A stretch of DNA of 64,000 nucleotides, taken from NCBI GenBank assembly GCA_013203805.1, contig JABMPH010000274.1, positions 24,117 through 88,116 on the forward strand, written 5' to 3'. The notes below the pieces were generated by a model. The model did not search any database, was not told the origin of the DNA, and saw nothing but the letters and a program-made list of their open reading frames with translations. Every line of letters begins with the position of its first letter. Positions within the stretch are counted from its first letter, which is position 1. The translations under genes were made by a program, and so were the position numbers. This DNA comes from Bacteroidota bacterium. Its GTDB lineage: Bacteria > Bacteroidota > Bacteroidia > Bacteroidales > F082. Of this stretch, positions 1-9,097 are shown piece by piece.

Positions 1-1847
1 ATTCCATCTGCATCATATCCGCAAACTTGATGTAGAGTCTCAACTTTCCCATGACTTATAAACCGATCGGGGATTCCCAATATTACAAGTTTATTATGAT
101 AATTGTATTTGTTTTTAAATCTTAATGCACTAGCTCCCAAACCGCCGGTAACAATACCATCTTCAACGGTTAAAACACTATCGTAATTATTAAAAACGTA
201 ATGAAGTATTTCCTCATCAATTGGAGTTAGGAAACGCATATCATAATGTCCGGGATATATATATTGTTTTGCTACTCTTGCAATCGCATCTTTAACAAAA
301 TTGCCAGCGTGGCCCAATGATAATATTGCAGTTCCTTTTCCATCGGTTATCCGTTCACCTTTACCAATTTCCATTTTCTTAAAGGGGACATCCCAATGAT
401 CTAAAACGCCTCTGCTTCTGGGATACCTGATTGAAAATGGGCCTTCAAAATAAGTTGATGAGGTAAACAATAGGTTTCTTAATTCTACTTCATTCATGGG
501 TGCGCTAATAACCATTCCCGGAATGCTATTCATAAATGCAAGATCGAATGCACCATGGTGAGTTGCTCCATCCTCTCCAACGAGTCCTGCCCTATCAACA
601 CAAAAAACAACCGGTAGCTTTTGGAGAGCAACATCATGAATAACTTGATCGTAGGCACGCTGAAGGAATGTTGAGTAGATTGTACACATCGGCTTAAACC
701 CTTGGGTGGCAAGTCCTGCGGCGAAAGTAACAGCATGTTGCTCGGCAATTCCAACATCAAAAACTCTTTCAGGAAATTTTTCCTTCATAAATGTAAGAGC
801 CGATCCGGTAGGCATGGCAGGTGTTATTGCAACAATTCTATTATCATTTTCTGCAAGTTCAAGTAGTGTTTTTCCAAAAACTTCCTGATAGGTATCTGGT
901 AGTTTTTCTGAATTAACCACTAACAACTCTCCTGTACTTCTGTTAAATTTGCCGGGAGCATGATAAACAGTTTGTTCTTCTTCAGCCTTTTTAAATCCCT
1001 TACCTTTGGTTGTTATTACATGGAGTAGTTTTGGTCCGTTAATGTTTTTAATTTCCGACAGAACCCTAACAAGGCTAGGAACATCATGACCATCAATTGG
1101 ACCAAAATAATTGAAATTCATTGCTTGGAACAAGTTGCTTTGTCGTTGAAATTTGCCTTTTATTGGATCATTTTCACTTGAAATCGATTCAGTATATTTA
1201 ATATCAATACCAAGTGATTTCCATGTTTTCCTTCCTGTTTTTGATGCAGTTGCTATTTGAGAAAAATAGCCTTTTAGAGAGCCAATATTTTCGTCGATTG
1301 AAATACCATTATCATTAAGTACAACTAGTATATCAGCATTGGTGACACCAGCATTATTCAATCCTTCAATGGCAATTCCCCCCGTAAGTGCACCGTCTCC
1401 TATTACTGCAATATGTTTTCGATTAATCTCTCCCTTAAGATTTGATGCCTCAGCCATACCTAAAGCAGCCGATATGGAAGTTGATGCATGCCCTGTTCCA
1501 AAAGCATCATATTCACTTTCTTCACGAACAGGGAAACCACAAATACCTCCATACTGACGGTTTGTAAAAAAATTATCCCGTCTCCCCGTTAAAATTTTAT
1601 GTCCATAAGCCTGATGGCCAACATCCCAAATTAAACGATCGAAGGGTGTATTAAAAACATAGTGCAATGCAACAGTTAGCTCAACAACTCCCAAACTTGA
1701 ACCCAAATGACCAGGGTGAACACTTACCACATCCAATATAAAACTTCTCAATTCGTTGGATAGCTGAATTAATTCAGATTCAGACAGTTTCCTAATATCA
1801 ACTGGAGAATCAACTTTCGATAATATTGTGTCTGGTTTTGGTGTCAT
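1..1847 (-). CDS. dxs: 1-deoxy-D-xylulose-5-phosphate synthase (C-terminus cut by window edge)
   Basis: Thiamine-diphosphate enzyme that condenses pyruvate and glyceraldehyde-3-phosphate to DXP, the first step of the MEP isoprenoid pathway; cytosolic. The minus-strand frame is open from ATG at 1847 to the window edge, about 615 residues, so only a short C-terminal piece of the usual 620-640 is missing. Visible motifs are the ThDP-binding GDGALTGG at residues 150-157, the VFDVGIAEQHAVTFAAG active-site segment of the transketolase pyrimidine domain, and the GHxGSSLG segment near residue 45. No partner gene lies within the window on the left; the next gene to the right on the same strand is separated by 150 bp. 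A TAnnTTTG-like element on the minus strand at 1975-1982 may be its promoter, but its -33 partner is poor. The identification is secure. Confidence 0.95.
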   Translation of the reverse strand, partial: MTPKPDTILSKVDSPVDIRKLSESELIQLSNELRSFILDVVSVHPGHLGSSLGVVELTVALHYVFNTPFDRLIWDVGHQAYGHKILTGRRDNFFTNRQYGGICGFPVREESEYDAFGTGHASTSISAALGMAEASNLKGEINRKHIAVIGDGALTGGIAIEGLNNAGVTNADILVVLNDNGISIDENIGSLKGYFSQIATASKTGRKTWKSLGIDIKYTESISSENDPIKGKFQRQSNLFQAMNFNYFGPIDGHDVPSLVRVLSEIKNINGPKLLHVITTKGKGFKKAEEEQTVYHAPGKFNRSTGELLVVNSEKLPDTYQEVFGKTLLELAENDNRIVAITPAMPTGSALTFMKEKFPERVFDVGIAEQHAVTFAAGLATQGFKPMCTIYSTFLQRAYDQVIHDVALQKLPVVFCVDRAGLVGEDGATHHGAFDLAFMNSIPGMVISAPMNEVELRNLLFTSSTYFEGPFSIRYPRSRGVLDHWDVPFKKMEIGKGERITDGKGTAILSLGHAGNFVKDAIARVAKQYIYPGHYDMRFLTPIDEEILHYVFNNYDSVLTVEDGIVTGGLGASALRFKNKYNYHNKLVILGIPDRFISHGKVETLHQVCGYDADG

Positions 1848-1997
1848 TAATATTTATCTTTCAGAAATAAAGTAGATACTTAAGATTGTAATTCTGAGTC
1901 ACACAAATCATTAAAAAAAATTCCTTTAACTGTGATTCATCAATTTGCTCAAAACGACAAAACCAAAGAGTGTGCAAATTTATGAGTTTTAAACCAA

Positions 1998-2759
1998 CTA
2001 AAGTAGTTTTGGAAAAATTGCTTTCCTATTTTTAGGATAGTCGGTAAACCGATGATAATACCAACGATGATGATCAACAGCACGTGGAATTAGATTGGCC
2101 ATTGTCCAGATGGCAAATGAGAAACTTGGTAAACACCAACTCATTAATGCCCACCCTGTCCATTCTATTATTTCACCAAATAAATTAGGTGAAGAAATAT
2201 ACTTAAACAATCCACCATAAGGAATATAATATCCTTTCTTATCTCCGTTTCTTAAATTAAAAAGGATATTATCAGATGAAATATTAATATACATCCCAAC
2301 AAAAAAAAGTATTAACCCAATAATAAATCTTGGATCATACAACCATGATAAATTGTATGCTGGACTAAGTGTTCCAAACCAGTATCCATTAAAGAATCCA
2401 TTGAAAAAATTAAAGAAAACAGCCATTATAATTATTGACCATGGCATTTGTTTGGCCTGCGATCTCATCTTAAATGGAAAAACAAATATTCTGTTCGCAT
2501 AATGAAGCATAAAAAGTCCATAGAATATATAAACCGGAATTGATTTAGGTGCATCCCCTGTAAAAAAAAACCACGAAAACACTATTACCACAGGAACTTC
2601 CATTAATATCCAACCAAGTCGATTATTTATTTTAGGTCCCCATGAACTTGAGGTATGTCTTCCATATGGGACAATTATCTTCAGAAGAATGGGGAAAATA
2701 ACAATGGCCAGGGCTATCCAAATATAAAGGAAAGTGGAAAAAAGTTGTTCAGAAATCAT
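1998..2759 (-). CDS. Steroid 5-alpha-reductase-like membrane oxidoreductase
   Basis: A 253-residue integral membrane protein with about six hydrophobic segments and the C-terminal signature of the 3-oxo-5-alpha-steroid 4-dehydrogenase family: a PYGGLFKYISSPNLFGEIIEW stretch followed by LIPRAVDHHRWY and a YPKNRKAIFP tail. The family uses NADPH to reduce an enone double bond; the substrate here cannot be told from sequence, and bacterial members are not necessarily steroid enzymes. A longer frame starts at a TTG at 2789 but overlaps the upstream epimerase; ATG at 2759 lies 2 bp after that gene's stop codon and is preferred. The tight spacing suggests co-transcription with the epimerase, so the two may act on the same lipid-like substrate (inference). 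Confidence 0.8.
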   Translation of the reverse strand: MISEQLFSTFLYIWIALAIVIFPILLKIIVPYGRHTSSSWGPKINNRLGWILMEVPVVIVFSWFFFTGDAPKSIPVYIFYGLFMLHYANRIFVFPFKMRSQAKQMPWSIIIMAVFFNFFNGFFNGYWFGTLSPAYNLSWLYDPRFIIGLILFFVGMYINISSDNILFNLRNGDKKGYYIPYGGLFKYISSPNLFGEIIEWTGWALMSWCLPSFSFAIWTMANLIPRAVDHHRWYYHRFTDYPKNRKAIFPKLL

Positions 2760-2761
2760 GG

Positions 2762-3739
2762 TTAAAAGTAATTGTTTTCTTTGAACCAAAGATAAGTATC
2801 TGATAAAGTTTCCTTTAACGGTCTGGTGTTAAAACCTAATTCAATTTGCGCCTTATTGGAAGAAATTAACCTATTACCAGATTGCAGAATTGACAACGAT
2901 TCGCGGGTATATATGGGTTTTGTATTTGTAACCTTTGCATATATATGCAAAAATGGAATCCCTATTCTGGCCAGCCATAGTGGTAATACAGGTATCTTTC
3001 TTTTCTTATTACTCACACTAATTAAAATATCTGCAAAATCCTTAATGCTTAACCAACTTCCCGAAAGCAAATAGCGCTCACCTCCTCTTCCCTTATCGAT
3101 TGCCGCAATTGAAGCATCCACAATATCACGAACATCAACCCAGTCGTAACCTCCGGAGACTATACCGGGAAGTCTACCTTGATATACCATGCAAATAAAC
3201 TCACCCATTAAGGAAGGACCATTATCCTCAGGTCCGATAATCGACGTAGGATTCATTATAACAATATCGAAATCATTACTTTGTTGCTGCAGCACCCATT
3301 GGTCGGCAATTGCTTTTGTTCGTTCGTAAGTAATATTGGAATTGACAGCGATAGCTCTTGATTCATCCATCTCAATATCAAACGGTTCATGTATGAGGGC
3401 ATGGATCGAACTAAAATGTATTAGTTTTTTAACGCCTGCTTTTTTTGCCGCAGTAACAAGATTCTTAGTTCCATCTACATTGGTTGAATAAACAGTTTTT
3501 TCTGAATCATTTCCGATCGAAATAAGGGCAGCAAGATGAAAAACAACCTCAACACCCTCACATAAACTAAACAATGATTCTATGATTCGAAGATCTCCTT
3601 TGATTTTCTCAACCTCTAGTTCTTCTAATAACTTAGTGCCATTAAATACTAAAACTCTAACATCATGACCTAGTTGCACCAACTTCTTAACCAGGTTAAT
3701 ACCAACATGCCCACTAGCTCCTGTAACAGCAATTTTCAT
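2762..3739 (-). CDS. NAD-dependent epimerase/dehydratase family protein (extended SDR)
   Basis: A 325-residue extended short-chain dehydrogenase. The N-terminus carries the Rossmann dinucleotide-binding motif TGASGHVG (GxxGxxG, residues 7-13), and the catalytic YxxxK pair is Y138/K142 in TYERTK. The overall pattern (DVRVLVFNG, HFSSIHAL, NPTSIIGPED, DWVDVRDI) resembles dihydroflavonol-4-reductase/3-beta-HSD-like members that act on sterol, flavonoid or polyketide-like substrates. The start ATG at 3739 places the Rossmann motif immediately at the N-terminus. It is followed after 2 bp by the 5-alpha-reductase-like gene, which supports a two-gene unit of lipid redox enzymes. The substrate is unknown. 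Confidence 0.85.
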   Translation of the reverse strand: MKIAVTGASGHVGINLVKKLVQLGHDVRVLVFNGTKLLEELEVEKIKGDLRIIESLFSLCEGVEVVFHLAALISIGNDSEKTVYSTNVDGTKNLVTAAKKAGVKKLIHFSSIHALIHEPFDIEMDESRAIAVNSNITYERTKAIADQWVLQQQSNDFDIVIMNPTSIIGPEDNGPSLMGEFICMVYQGRLPGIVSGGYDWVDVRDIVDASIAAIDKGRGGERYLLSGSWLSIKDFADILISVSNKKRKIPVLPLWLARIGIPFLHIYAKVTNTKPIYTRESLSILQSGNRLISSNKAQIELGFNTRPLKETLSDTYLWFKENNYF

Positions 3740-3759
3740 TTGAGAAAAATTTTAGTTGC

Positions 3760-3767
3760 CAAAGATA
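3760..3767 (-). promoter_or_regulatory. Candidate Bacteroidetes -7 element for the SDR/5-alpha-reductase pair
   Basis: On the minus strand the bases read TATCTTTG, matching the Bacteroidetes consensus TAnnTTTG, about 20 nt upstream of the SDR start at 3739. No convincing -33 TTTG was seen. Confidence 0.35.
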
Positions 3768-3837
3768 TTAAAGAAGGGATAACTTTATTAATATTCGGGA
3801 TTTAATGTTGGAGTGAAAGTCTGAATAAAGTGTTAGC

Positions 3838-5364
3838 TTAAATATCTTTAATCAGAATTATTTTCTTAAGAATAATTCGAAATGTTGTACCCTTTCCAAT
3901 GGTTGAGTTTTTAACAAAAAGTTTTCCTTTGTGGTAATCACAAATAATTCTTCTTGAGAGAGAAAGCCCTAATCCCCAACCACGCTTTTTACTTGTATAA
4001 CCAGGATTAAATATAGCTTTTTGTTCAGTTGTGGAAATACCTTTACCTGTATCACTTATGTCAATGATAACACTTTTGTTTTCTTCATGCAGGTCAATTG
4101 TAATCAGTCCTTTTCCTGACATTGCGTCGATCGCATTTTTACACAAGTTCTCAATAACCCAACTAAAAAGAGAAGGATTAACAGGAACATAAAGTACATT
4201 ATTTTCGTTGAAGTTGAGTTGATACCTAACTTTTTTTGATGTCCTGGGTCTTAAATATGTAATACTGTCTATAAGAATTTTAATTAAATCTTCGCTTTCG
4301 AGTGTTGGAGTTGAGCCAATTTTTGAAAATCGTTCAGTAATCATTTCCAAGCGTTGCACATCCTTTTCAATTTCAGTGGTTGCTTGACTAACATTACTTT
4401 CGTCAATTTTAATTAATTCGAGCCAAGCCATTATGGATGAAAGTGGTGTGCCAATTTGATGTGCTGTTTCACGTGCCATACCAGCCCAAACCCGATTTTG
4501 TTCCGATTTACGTGCAAAGCTGAAAAGCAAGTATGCAATGGCTGCAAAAACAGCAATAATCAATATCTGCGTAAGCGGAAAATATTTAATTATTGTAAGG
4601 AGTTCTGAATCCTGATAATAAATATATGAAGTACCCTGGTCACCAAAATTTACTTTGATTGGTCTGTTCTCATCAGCCATTTCTTCAAGTTTACTCTCAA
4701 CATATGCAGAATCCTCCATTTTAATATCATCAAGATTTCCAAACTTTAGTACTTCATTATGAGTACTGTCGGTAATTATTACAGGAACACTTGATGAGTT
4801 TAAAGCGACTTCCGACATAAATGAAGCAACATAATTACTAAGTACGTCTTTCAACTCCGTAAAAAACCTTGAATCCTTGTAATACAAATATCGATTGCGA
4901 TTTGGTAAATATTGATAAACTATTGGCTCATAAACTGTAAACTCAGCCTTAATTTTACCAGATAACCGTAGAACTGTGTCAAGCTTAAAATCAAGATTCT
5001 TCGAATCCAGTATCCAACCTTTATCATCAGTTATTATAAGAGGTATTGTATTATTATCGCGAATTATATCTAGAAAGAAGTCATATTCCAATTGGTCTTC
5101 ATCAAGCAGTTGGGTATAAACATTGGCTAATAATTCAACGCGTTTACGTTCCTGTTCTTGTAGTTGTCCGAAAAAGGACTCAGTATATCGCACAAGTCTA
5201 GCTTTTCGTTGAACCGCATCTGCCCATAAACGAACATTTTTACGCTCTCCGGCAGCGAACTTCCCAACGATTAGGTTTGTATAGAATAATGACAAACCAA
5301 TGATCAGTAGGCCAAGTATTGAGAGAGTTATCTTCCAAATTCTTTTTCTTGTATATATATCCAT
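3838..5364 (-). CDS. Orphan membrane sensor histidine kinase
   Basis: A 508-residue sensor kinase: one N-terminal membrane segment (about residues 13-33), a periplasmic sensing region of roughly 230 residues rich in aromatic and charged positions, a second membrane segment (about 263-285), then a HisKA dimerisation domain with the phospho-acceptor His302 in ETAHQIGTPLSS, and a C-terminal HATPase_c domain with N box (ENLCKNAIDAM), G1 (DTGKGI) and G2 (GWGLGLSLSRRI). No HAMP domain is obvious. No response regulator gene is present on either side, so it is an orphan. The divergent neighbour is a MacB-type ABC exporter operon, which makes envelope stress or peptide sensing a possibility, but this rests on location alone. 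Confidence 0.9.
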   Translation of the reverse strand: MDIYTRKRIWKITLSILGLLIIGLSLFYTNLIVGKFAAGERKNVRLWADAVQRKARLVRYTESFFGQLQEQERKRVELLANVYTQLLDEDQLEYDFFLDIIRDNNTIPLIITDDKGWILDSKNLDFKLDTVLRLSGKIKAEFTVYEPIVYQYLPNRNRYLYYKDSRFFTELKDVLSNYVASFMSEVALNSSSVPVIITDSTHNEVLKFGNLDDIKMEDSAYVESKLEEMADENRPIKVNFGDQGTSYIYYQDSELLTIIKYFPLTQILIIAVFAAIAYLLFSFARKSEQNRVWAGMARETAHQIGTPLSSIMAWLELIKIDESNVSQATTEIEKDVQRLEMITERFSKIGSTPTLESEDLIKILIDSITYLRPRTSKKVRYQLNFNENNVLYVPVNPSLFSWVIENLCKNAIDAMSGKGLITIDLHEENKSVIIDISDTGKGISTTEQKAIFNPGYTSKKRGWGLGLSLSRRIICDYHKGKLFVKNSTIGKGTTFRIILKKIILIKDI

Positions 5365-5670
5365 CTACAAAAGACAATAATTTGTTTAACTTAACAAATG
5401 TATAACTTATTATCAATTACAATATTGCACGATGAATAAAAATGGAATGCTATATTTTTTCACAAAACCAAAGCAAATCAAACTACATATTGATTTGTAA
5501 ATAATCATTGTAAACAAAACAAATATGATCGATTTCGCACACACTATGTAAAATTCCCGAACACTATTTTTCTTACCGATTTTTACTATAAACACATAAT
5601 CAATCACATACATACAATGGCATAATTATGGCTAGTAGCACATAGTTTTATCGATAAACCTATTACAACA
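5365..5670. promoter_or_regulatory. Divergent intergenic region between kinase and ABC exporter
   Basis: 306 bp without a supported gene. For the kinase (minus) there is a TACATTTG at 5395-5402 with a TTG at 5420-5422 (17-nt spacer), a plausible Bacteroidetes promoter. No clear TAnnTTTG was found for the plus-strand ABC operon. A 66-codon minus-strand frame (5413-5613) is low-complexity and lacks a recognisable feature, so it is not called. Confidence 0.4.
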
Positions 5671-6384
5671 ATGATTAGTCTTGAAAATATAAATAAAACC
5701 TATTATACAGGCAAAACAAGCTTACACGTCCTTAAAGGCATTGACCTAAATATAAATCAGGGCGAACTGGTTTCCATTATGGGATCATCTGGTTCAGGTA
5801 AATCAACATTACTTAATATAATAGGTATGTTGGATAACTACGATCAGGGTACTTTTAATTTAAACGGGGAATTAATTAAAAACCTTAATGAAAAGAAAGC
5901 CGCCTTCTATAGGAACAAATTCATTGGATTTGTATTTCAGTCATTTAATCTTATTTCATTCAAAAATGCAATGGAAAACGTTGCTCTTCCTCTATATTAT
6001 CAAAAAGTAAACAGGAAAAAGAGGAATCAACTGGCAATGGAATATTTGGATAGAATGGGATTAGCCGACTGGGCTCACCATCTACCAAACGAATTATCCG
6101 GAGGGCAAAAACAAAGACTGGCAATTGCTAGAGCTCTAATATCAAACCCTAAAGTAATATTGGCAGATGAACCAACAGGAGCACTTGATTCAGCAACTTC
6201 AATTGAAGTAATGAAATTGTTTAAAGAAATTAACAAAACCGGAATTACAATTCTCATAGTAACCCACGAAAGAGAAATTGCTGCTGAAACCGACCGAATC
6301 ATCAGATTAAAAGATGGACTTATTGATACTATTATTGAAAATGGCCAGAGAAAAGAATGGCTGGCTGCCCAACATATGGCATAA
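5671..6384 (+). CDS. ABC transporter ATP-binding protein (MacB/LolD type)
   Basis: A 237-residue nucleotide-binding subunit. Walker A is GSSGSGKST at residues 38-46, the ABC signature LSGGQKQR starts at 142, Walker B ends in LADEPTGALDS with Asp166, and the switch His is in VTHERE. This arrangement and the following FtsX-type permeases place it in the MacB/LolD/YbbA group, which powers transenvelope export or lipoprotein release rather than import. It is the first gene of a plus-strand unit: ATPase, permease, permease, periplasmic adaptor. The substrate (macrolide-like compounds, peptides, lipoproteins or others) cannot be inferred. Confidence 0.93.
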   Translation: MISLENINKTYYTGKTSLHVLKGIDLNINQGELVSIMGSSGSGKSTLLNIIGMLDNYDQGTFNLNGELIKNLNEKKAAFYRNKFIGFVFQSFNLISFKNAMENVALPLYYQKVNRKKRNQLAMEYLDRMGLADWAHHLPNELSGGQKQRLAIARALISNPKVILADEPTGALDSATSIEVMKLFKEINKTGITILIVTHEREIAAETDRIIRLKDGLIDTIIENGQRKEWLAAQHMA

Positions 6385-6395
6385 AAATACTGAAT

Positions 6396-7628
6396 ATGTT
6401 CGACATCGATAAATGGCAAGAAATATTTAACACCATAAGTAAGAACAAATTACGCACCTTACTTACGGGCTTTAGTGTAGCATGGGGAATTTTTATGCTT
6501 GTTATACTACTTGGTTCGGGTTATGGTCTTGAAAATGGTGTAAAAAAAGAATTTGAAGGTGATGCCGTAAATTATATTACAATAAACTCAGGAGTAACAT
6601 CAAAGGCATACAAAGGCATGAAACCAGGAAGGCGTGTTAGATTTAGCAACCAGGATTATAATATGTTAAGCGACATGGAAAATGTTGATCATACTTCCAC
6701 CAGAACCGGACTCTTTCAGAACAACGTGCTGTCTTATAAAAACGAATACGGAACATTCGACATATTCGCAATAACACCTGATTATAAATATGTTGAATCA
6801 CTTAAGATGACCACAGGAAGATTTCTTAACAAGAATGACATGGATGATTTTCGAAAAGTGGTGGTTCTTGGAAGGCTGGTTTATGAAGCATTATTTAAAG
6901 GGGGAGAAGAAAGTATTGATAGTTATGTTAAAGTTAGTGGAGTACCCTTTAAAGTTATTGGTGTTTTTGACGATCCCGGTTCCGACCGCGACCTGTTACG
7001 AGTTTACATTCCCATTTCAACAGCTCAGAAGGTATTTAACATGGGCGATTTTATCCGGTCTATACATTTTAATCTTGAAGGTGGGTCAGTTGCTGAAAGT
7101 ATGGCAGTAATTGAAGAAGCTAAAACAAAATTATCAGACAAGCATAAGTTCGACCCCGAAGACCGAAGAGCAATTTTCATCTTCAATAGTATTGAAAATT
7201 TTCAGCAGTTTATGAGTCTTTTCGCGAGTATCAGGCTATTTATTTGGGTAATTGGTATAGGAACAATAATTTCAGGAATAGTGGGTGTAAGCAATATTAT
7301 GATGATTGTTGTTAAGGAGCGAACCAAGGAAATTGGTATTCGAAAAGCACTTGGAGCAACACCTTTTTCAATAGTAAGTCTTATTCTGCAAGAATCAATT
7401 TTAATAACAGCAGTTGCAGGTTATATCGGACTAGTTATAGGTGTTGGGTTGCTCGAACTGGTTTCAAAATCACTACCTTCTGTCGACTATTTCGCCAATC
7501 CAGAGATAAATATGAATGTAGCTTTAACAGCGACTGCCTTGTTGGTATTGGCTGGAGCAATTGCTGGTTATGTTCCTGCTAAAAAAGCAGCTTCCGTAAA
7601 ACCGGTTATTGCATTACGAGATGAATAA
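6396..7628 (+). CDS. ABC transporter permease, MacB/FtsX type (first copy)
   Basis: A 410-residue permease with one N-terminal membrane helix (TGFSVAWGIFMLVILLGSG), a large periplasmic MacB_PCD domain and three C-terminal helices including the conserved VGVSNIMMIVVKERTKEIGIRKALGA segment of FtsX-type domains. An upstream ATG at 6357 would overlap the ATPase gene. ATG at 6396 gives MFDIDKWQEI, which aligns with the start of the paralogue that follows (MYLFDKDKWTEI), so the inner start is preferred. The two permeases probably form a heterodimer with the ATPase. Confidence 0.9.
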   Translation: MFDIDKWQEIFNTISKNKLRTLLTGFSVAWGIFMLVILLGSGYGLENGVKKEFEGDAVNYITINSGVTSKAYKGMKPGRRVRFSNQDYNMLSDMENVDHTSTRTGLFQNNVLSYKNEYGTFDIFAITPDYKYVESLKMTTGRFLNKNDMDDFRKVVVLGRLVYEALFKGGEESIDSYVKVSGVPFKVIGVFDDPGSDRDLLRVYIPISTAQKVFNMGDFIRSIHFNLEGGSVAESMAVIEEAKTKLSDKHKFDPEDRRAIFIFNSIENFQQFMSLFASIRLFIWVIGIGTIISGIVGVSNIMMIVVKERTKEIGIRKALGATPFSIVSLILQESILITAVAGYIGLVIGVGLLELVSKSLPSVDYFANPEINMNVALTATALLVLAGAIAGYVPAKKAASVKPVIALRDE

Positions 7629-7765
7629 ACTAAAACACTAAAGAAAAACTAAAATAAAAAGCGAGCTAAGTTATTTAAAAATGGAAAATATCAATAAGAA
7701 AATAGAATATTCCAACTTACACCTTCTCATAACTATTGTTGCTCAAGGCACTCAAAACTAATATT

Positions 7766-9034
7766 ATGTATTTGTTTGATAAAGATAAATGGACCGAAAT
7801 AATGAGTGCTCTTAGTAAAAATAAACTAAGAACATTCTTCACAGCATTTGGCGTTTTTTGGGGAATATTTATGCTCGTTATAATGTTGGGTTCCGGAAAA
7901 GGGTTGGAAAACGGAGTTAACCAAGGTATGGGTGATATGGCTAACAACGCATTATTTATGTGGACTATGCCAACCACACAGCCTTATAAAGGATTCCCCA
8001 GGGGAAGAAGATATAACTTCAGAAATGACGATACAAAAGCTCTACGAGAAAATCTACCCGAATTAGAATATATTGCTCCCAGATTACAAGTTTTTAGCGC
8101 TCAGGGCGATAACAATGTTGTAAGAGGAGAACGTACCGCTGCTTATTCAATCCAAGGCGATTATCCTGATATGAATAAAATTGACCCTATGAATATTCAT
8201 GAAGGAAGATTTATTAATTATAAAGATATTGAAAATAAGCGAAAAGTAATCGTAATTGGCACAAGAGTGAAAGATGAGATGTTTGATGCTGATGAAGATC
8301 CAATTGGTGATTATCTAAGGATTCGAGGTGTATACTTTCGTGTTGTGGGAATTTTCTCATCAAAGAAAAACGATCAGCAGGCTGAACGAGAAAACCAGCA
8401 AATATTTATGCCATTTACAACACTTCAGCAAACTTATAATATGGGTGATATTGTTGGATGGTACTCAATGACTTCATATAAAGATGTTCCAGCATCAGTT
8501 GCTCTTGAAAAAGCTAAAAAAATTGTAAGAGAACGCCATTCAATAGCACCTGATGATGATAGGGCGGTGGGATCGTTTAATGTTGAAACCGAATTCCAAA
8601 AAATGGAAAACCTATTTGCCGGAATAAATGGATTAATCTGGATTGTTGGGGTTGGAACATTATTAGCCGGTGTAATAGGAGTTAGTAATATTATGCTAAT
8701 TGTAGTTAAGGAACGAACAAAAGAAATAGGGATACAAAGAGCTATAGGAGCAACACCTATGGCAATACAAAGTCAAATTGTACTCGAATCAGTTTTTTTA
8801 ACTGCAATGGCTGGATATATTGGATTGGTTCTAGGGGTCGGAATACTTGAGCTCATAAACTATCTACTTGTTGAATTTGGCGCTTCTACAGATATGTTTG
8901 CGCGACCGGAAGTTGACTTCGACAAGGCAATAGTTGCTTTAATAATATTAATAATATCAGGTGCGTTAGCAGGTTTAATTCCTGCCAGACGTGCCACACA
9001 AATAAAACCAATTGATGCTCTCAGAGATGAGTAG
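7766..9034 (+). CDS. ABC transporter permease, MacB/FtsX type (second copy)
   Basis: A 422-residue paralogue of the preceding permease with the same layout: N-terminal helix, MacB_PCD periplasmic domain, and three C-terminal helices with VIGVSNIMLIVVKERTKEIG. The longest frame begins at TTG 7736, but ATG at 7766 matches the first residues of the paralogue. A 137-bp gap separates the two permease genes, unusually long for an operon, with no terminator visible in it. Tandem permeases after one ATPase suggest a heterodimeric MacB-like transporter. Confidence 0.9.
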   Translation: MYLFDKDKWTEIMSALSKNKLRTFFTAFGVFWGIFMLVIMLGSGKGLENGVNQGMGDMANNALFMWTMPTTQPYKGFPRGRRYNFRNDDTKALRENLPELEYIAPRLQVFSAQGDNNVVRGERTAAYSIQGDYPDMNKIDPMNIHEGRFINYKDIENKRKVIVIGTRVKDEMFDADEDPIGDYLRIRGVYFRVVGIFSSKKNDQQAERENQQIFMPFTTLQQTYNMGDIVGWYSMTSYKDVPASVALEKAKKIVRERHSIAPDDDRAVGSFNVETEFQKMENLFAGINGLIWIVGVGTLLAGVIGVSNIMLIVVKERTKEIGIQRAIGATPMAIQSQIVLESVFLTAMAGYIGLVLGVGILELINYLLVEFGASTDMFARPEVDFDKAIVALIILIISGALAGLIPARRATQIKPIDALRDE

Positions 9035-9097
9035 GTTAATGATTAAATCAAAAGACATGGGTAGTTCCATATGACTAAAAAAATTAAATAATAACAC

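Noticed and set aside
5413..5613. 66-codon minus-strand ORF in the divergent intergenic region
   Set aside because: No recognisable domain and it covers the likely promoters of two flanking genes.
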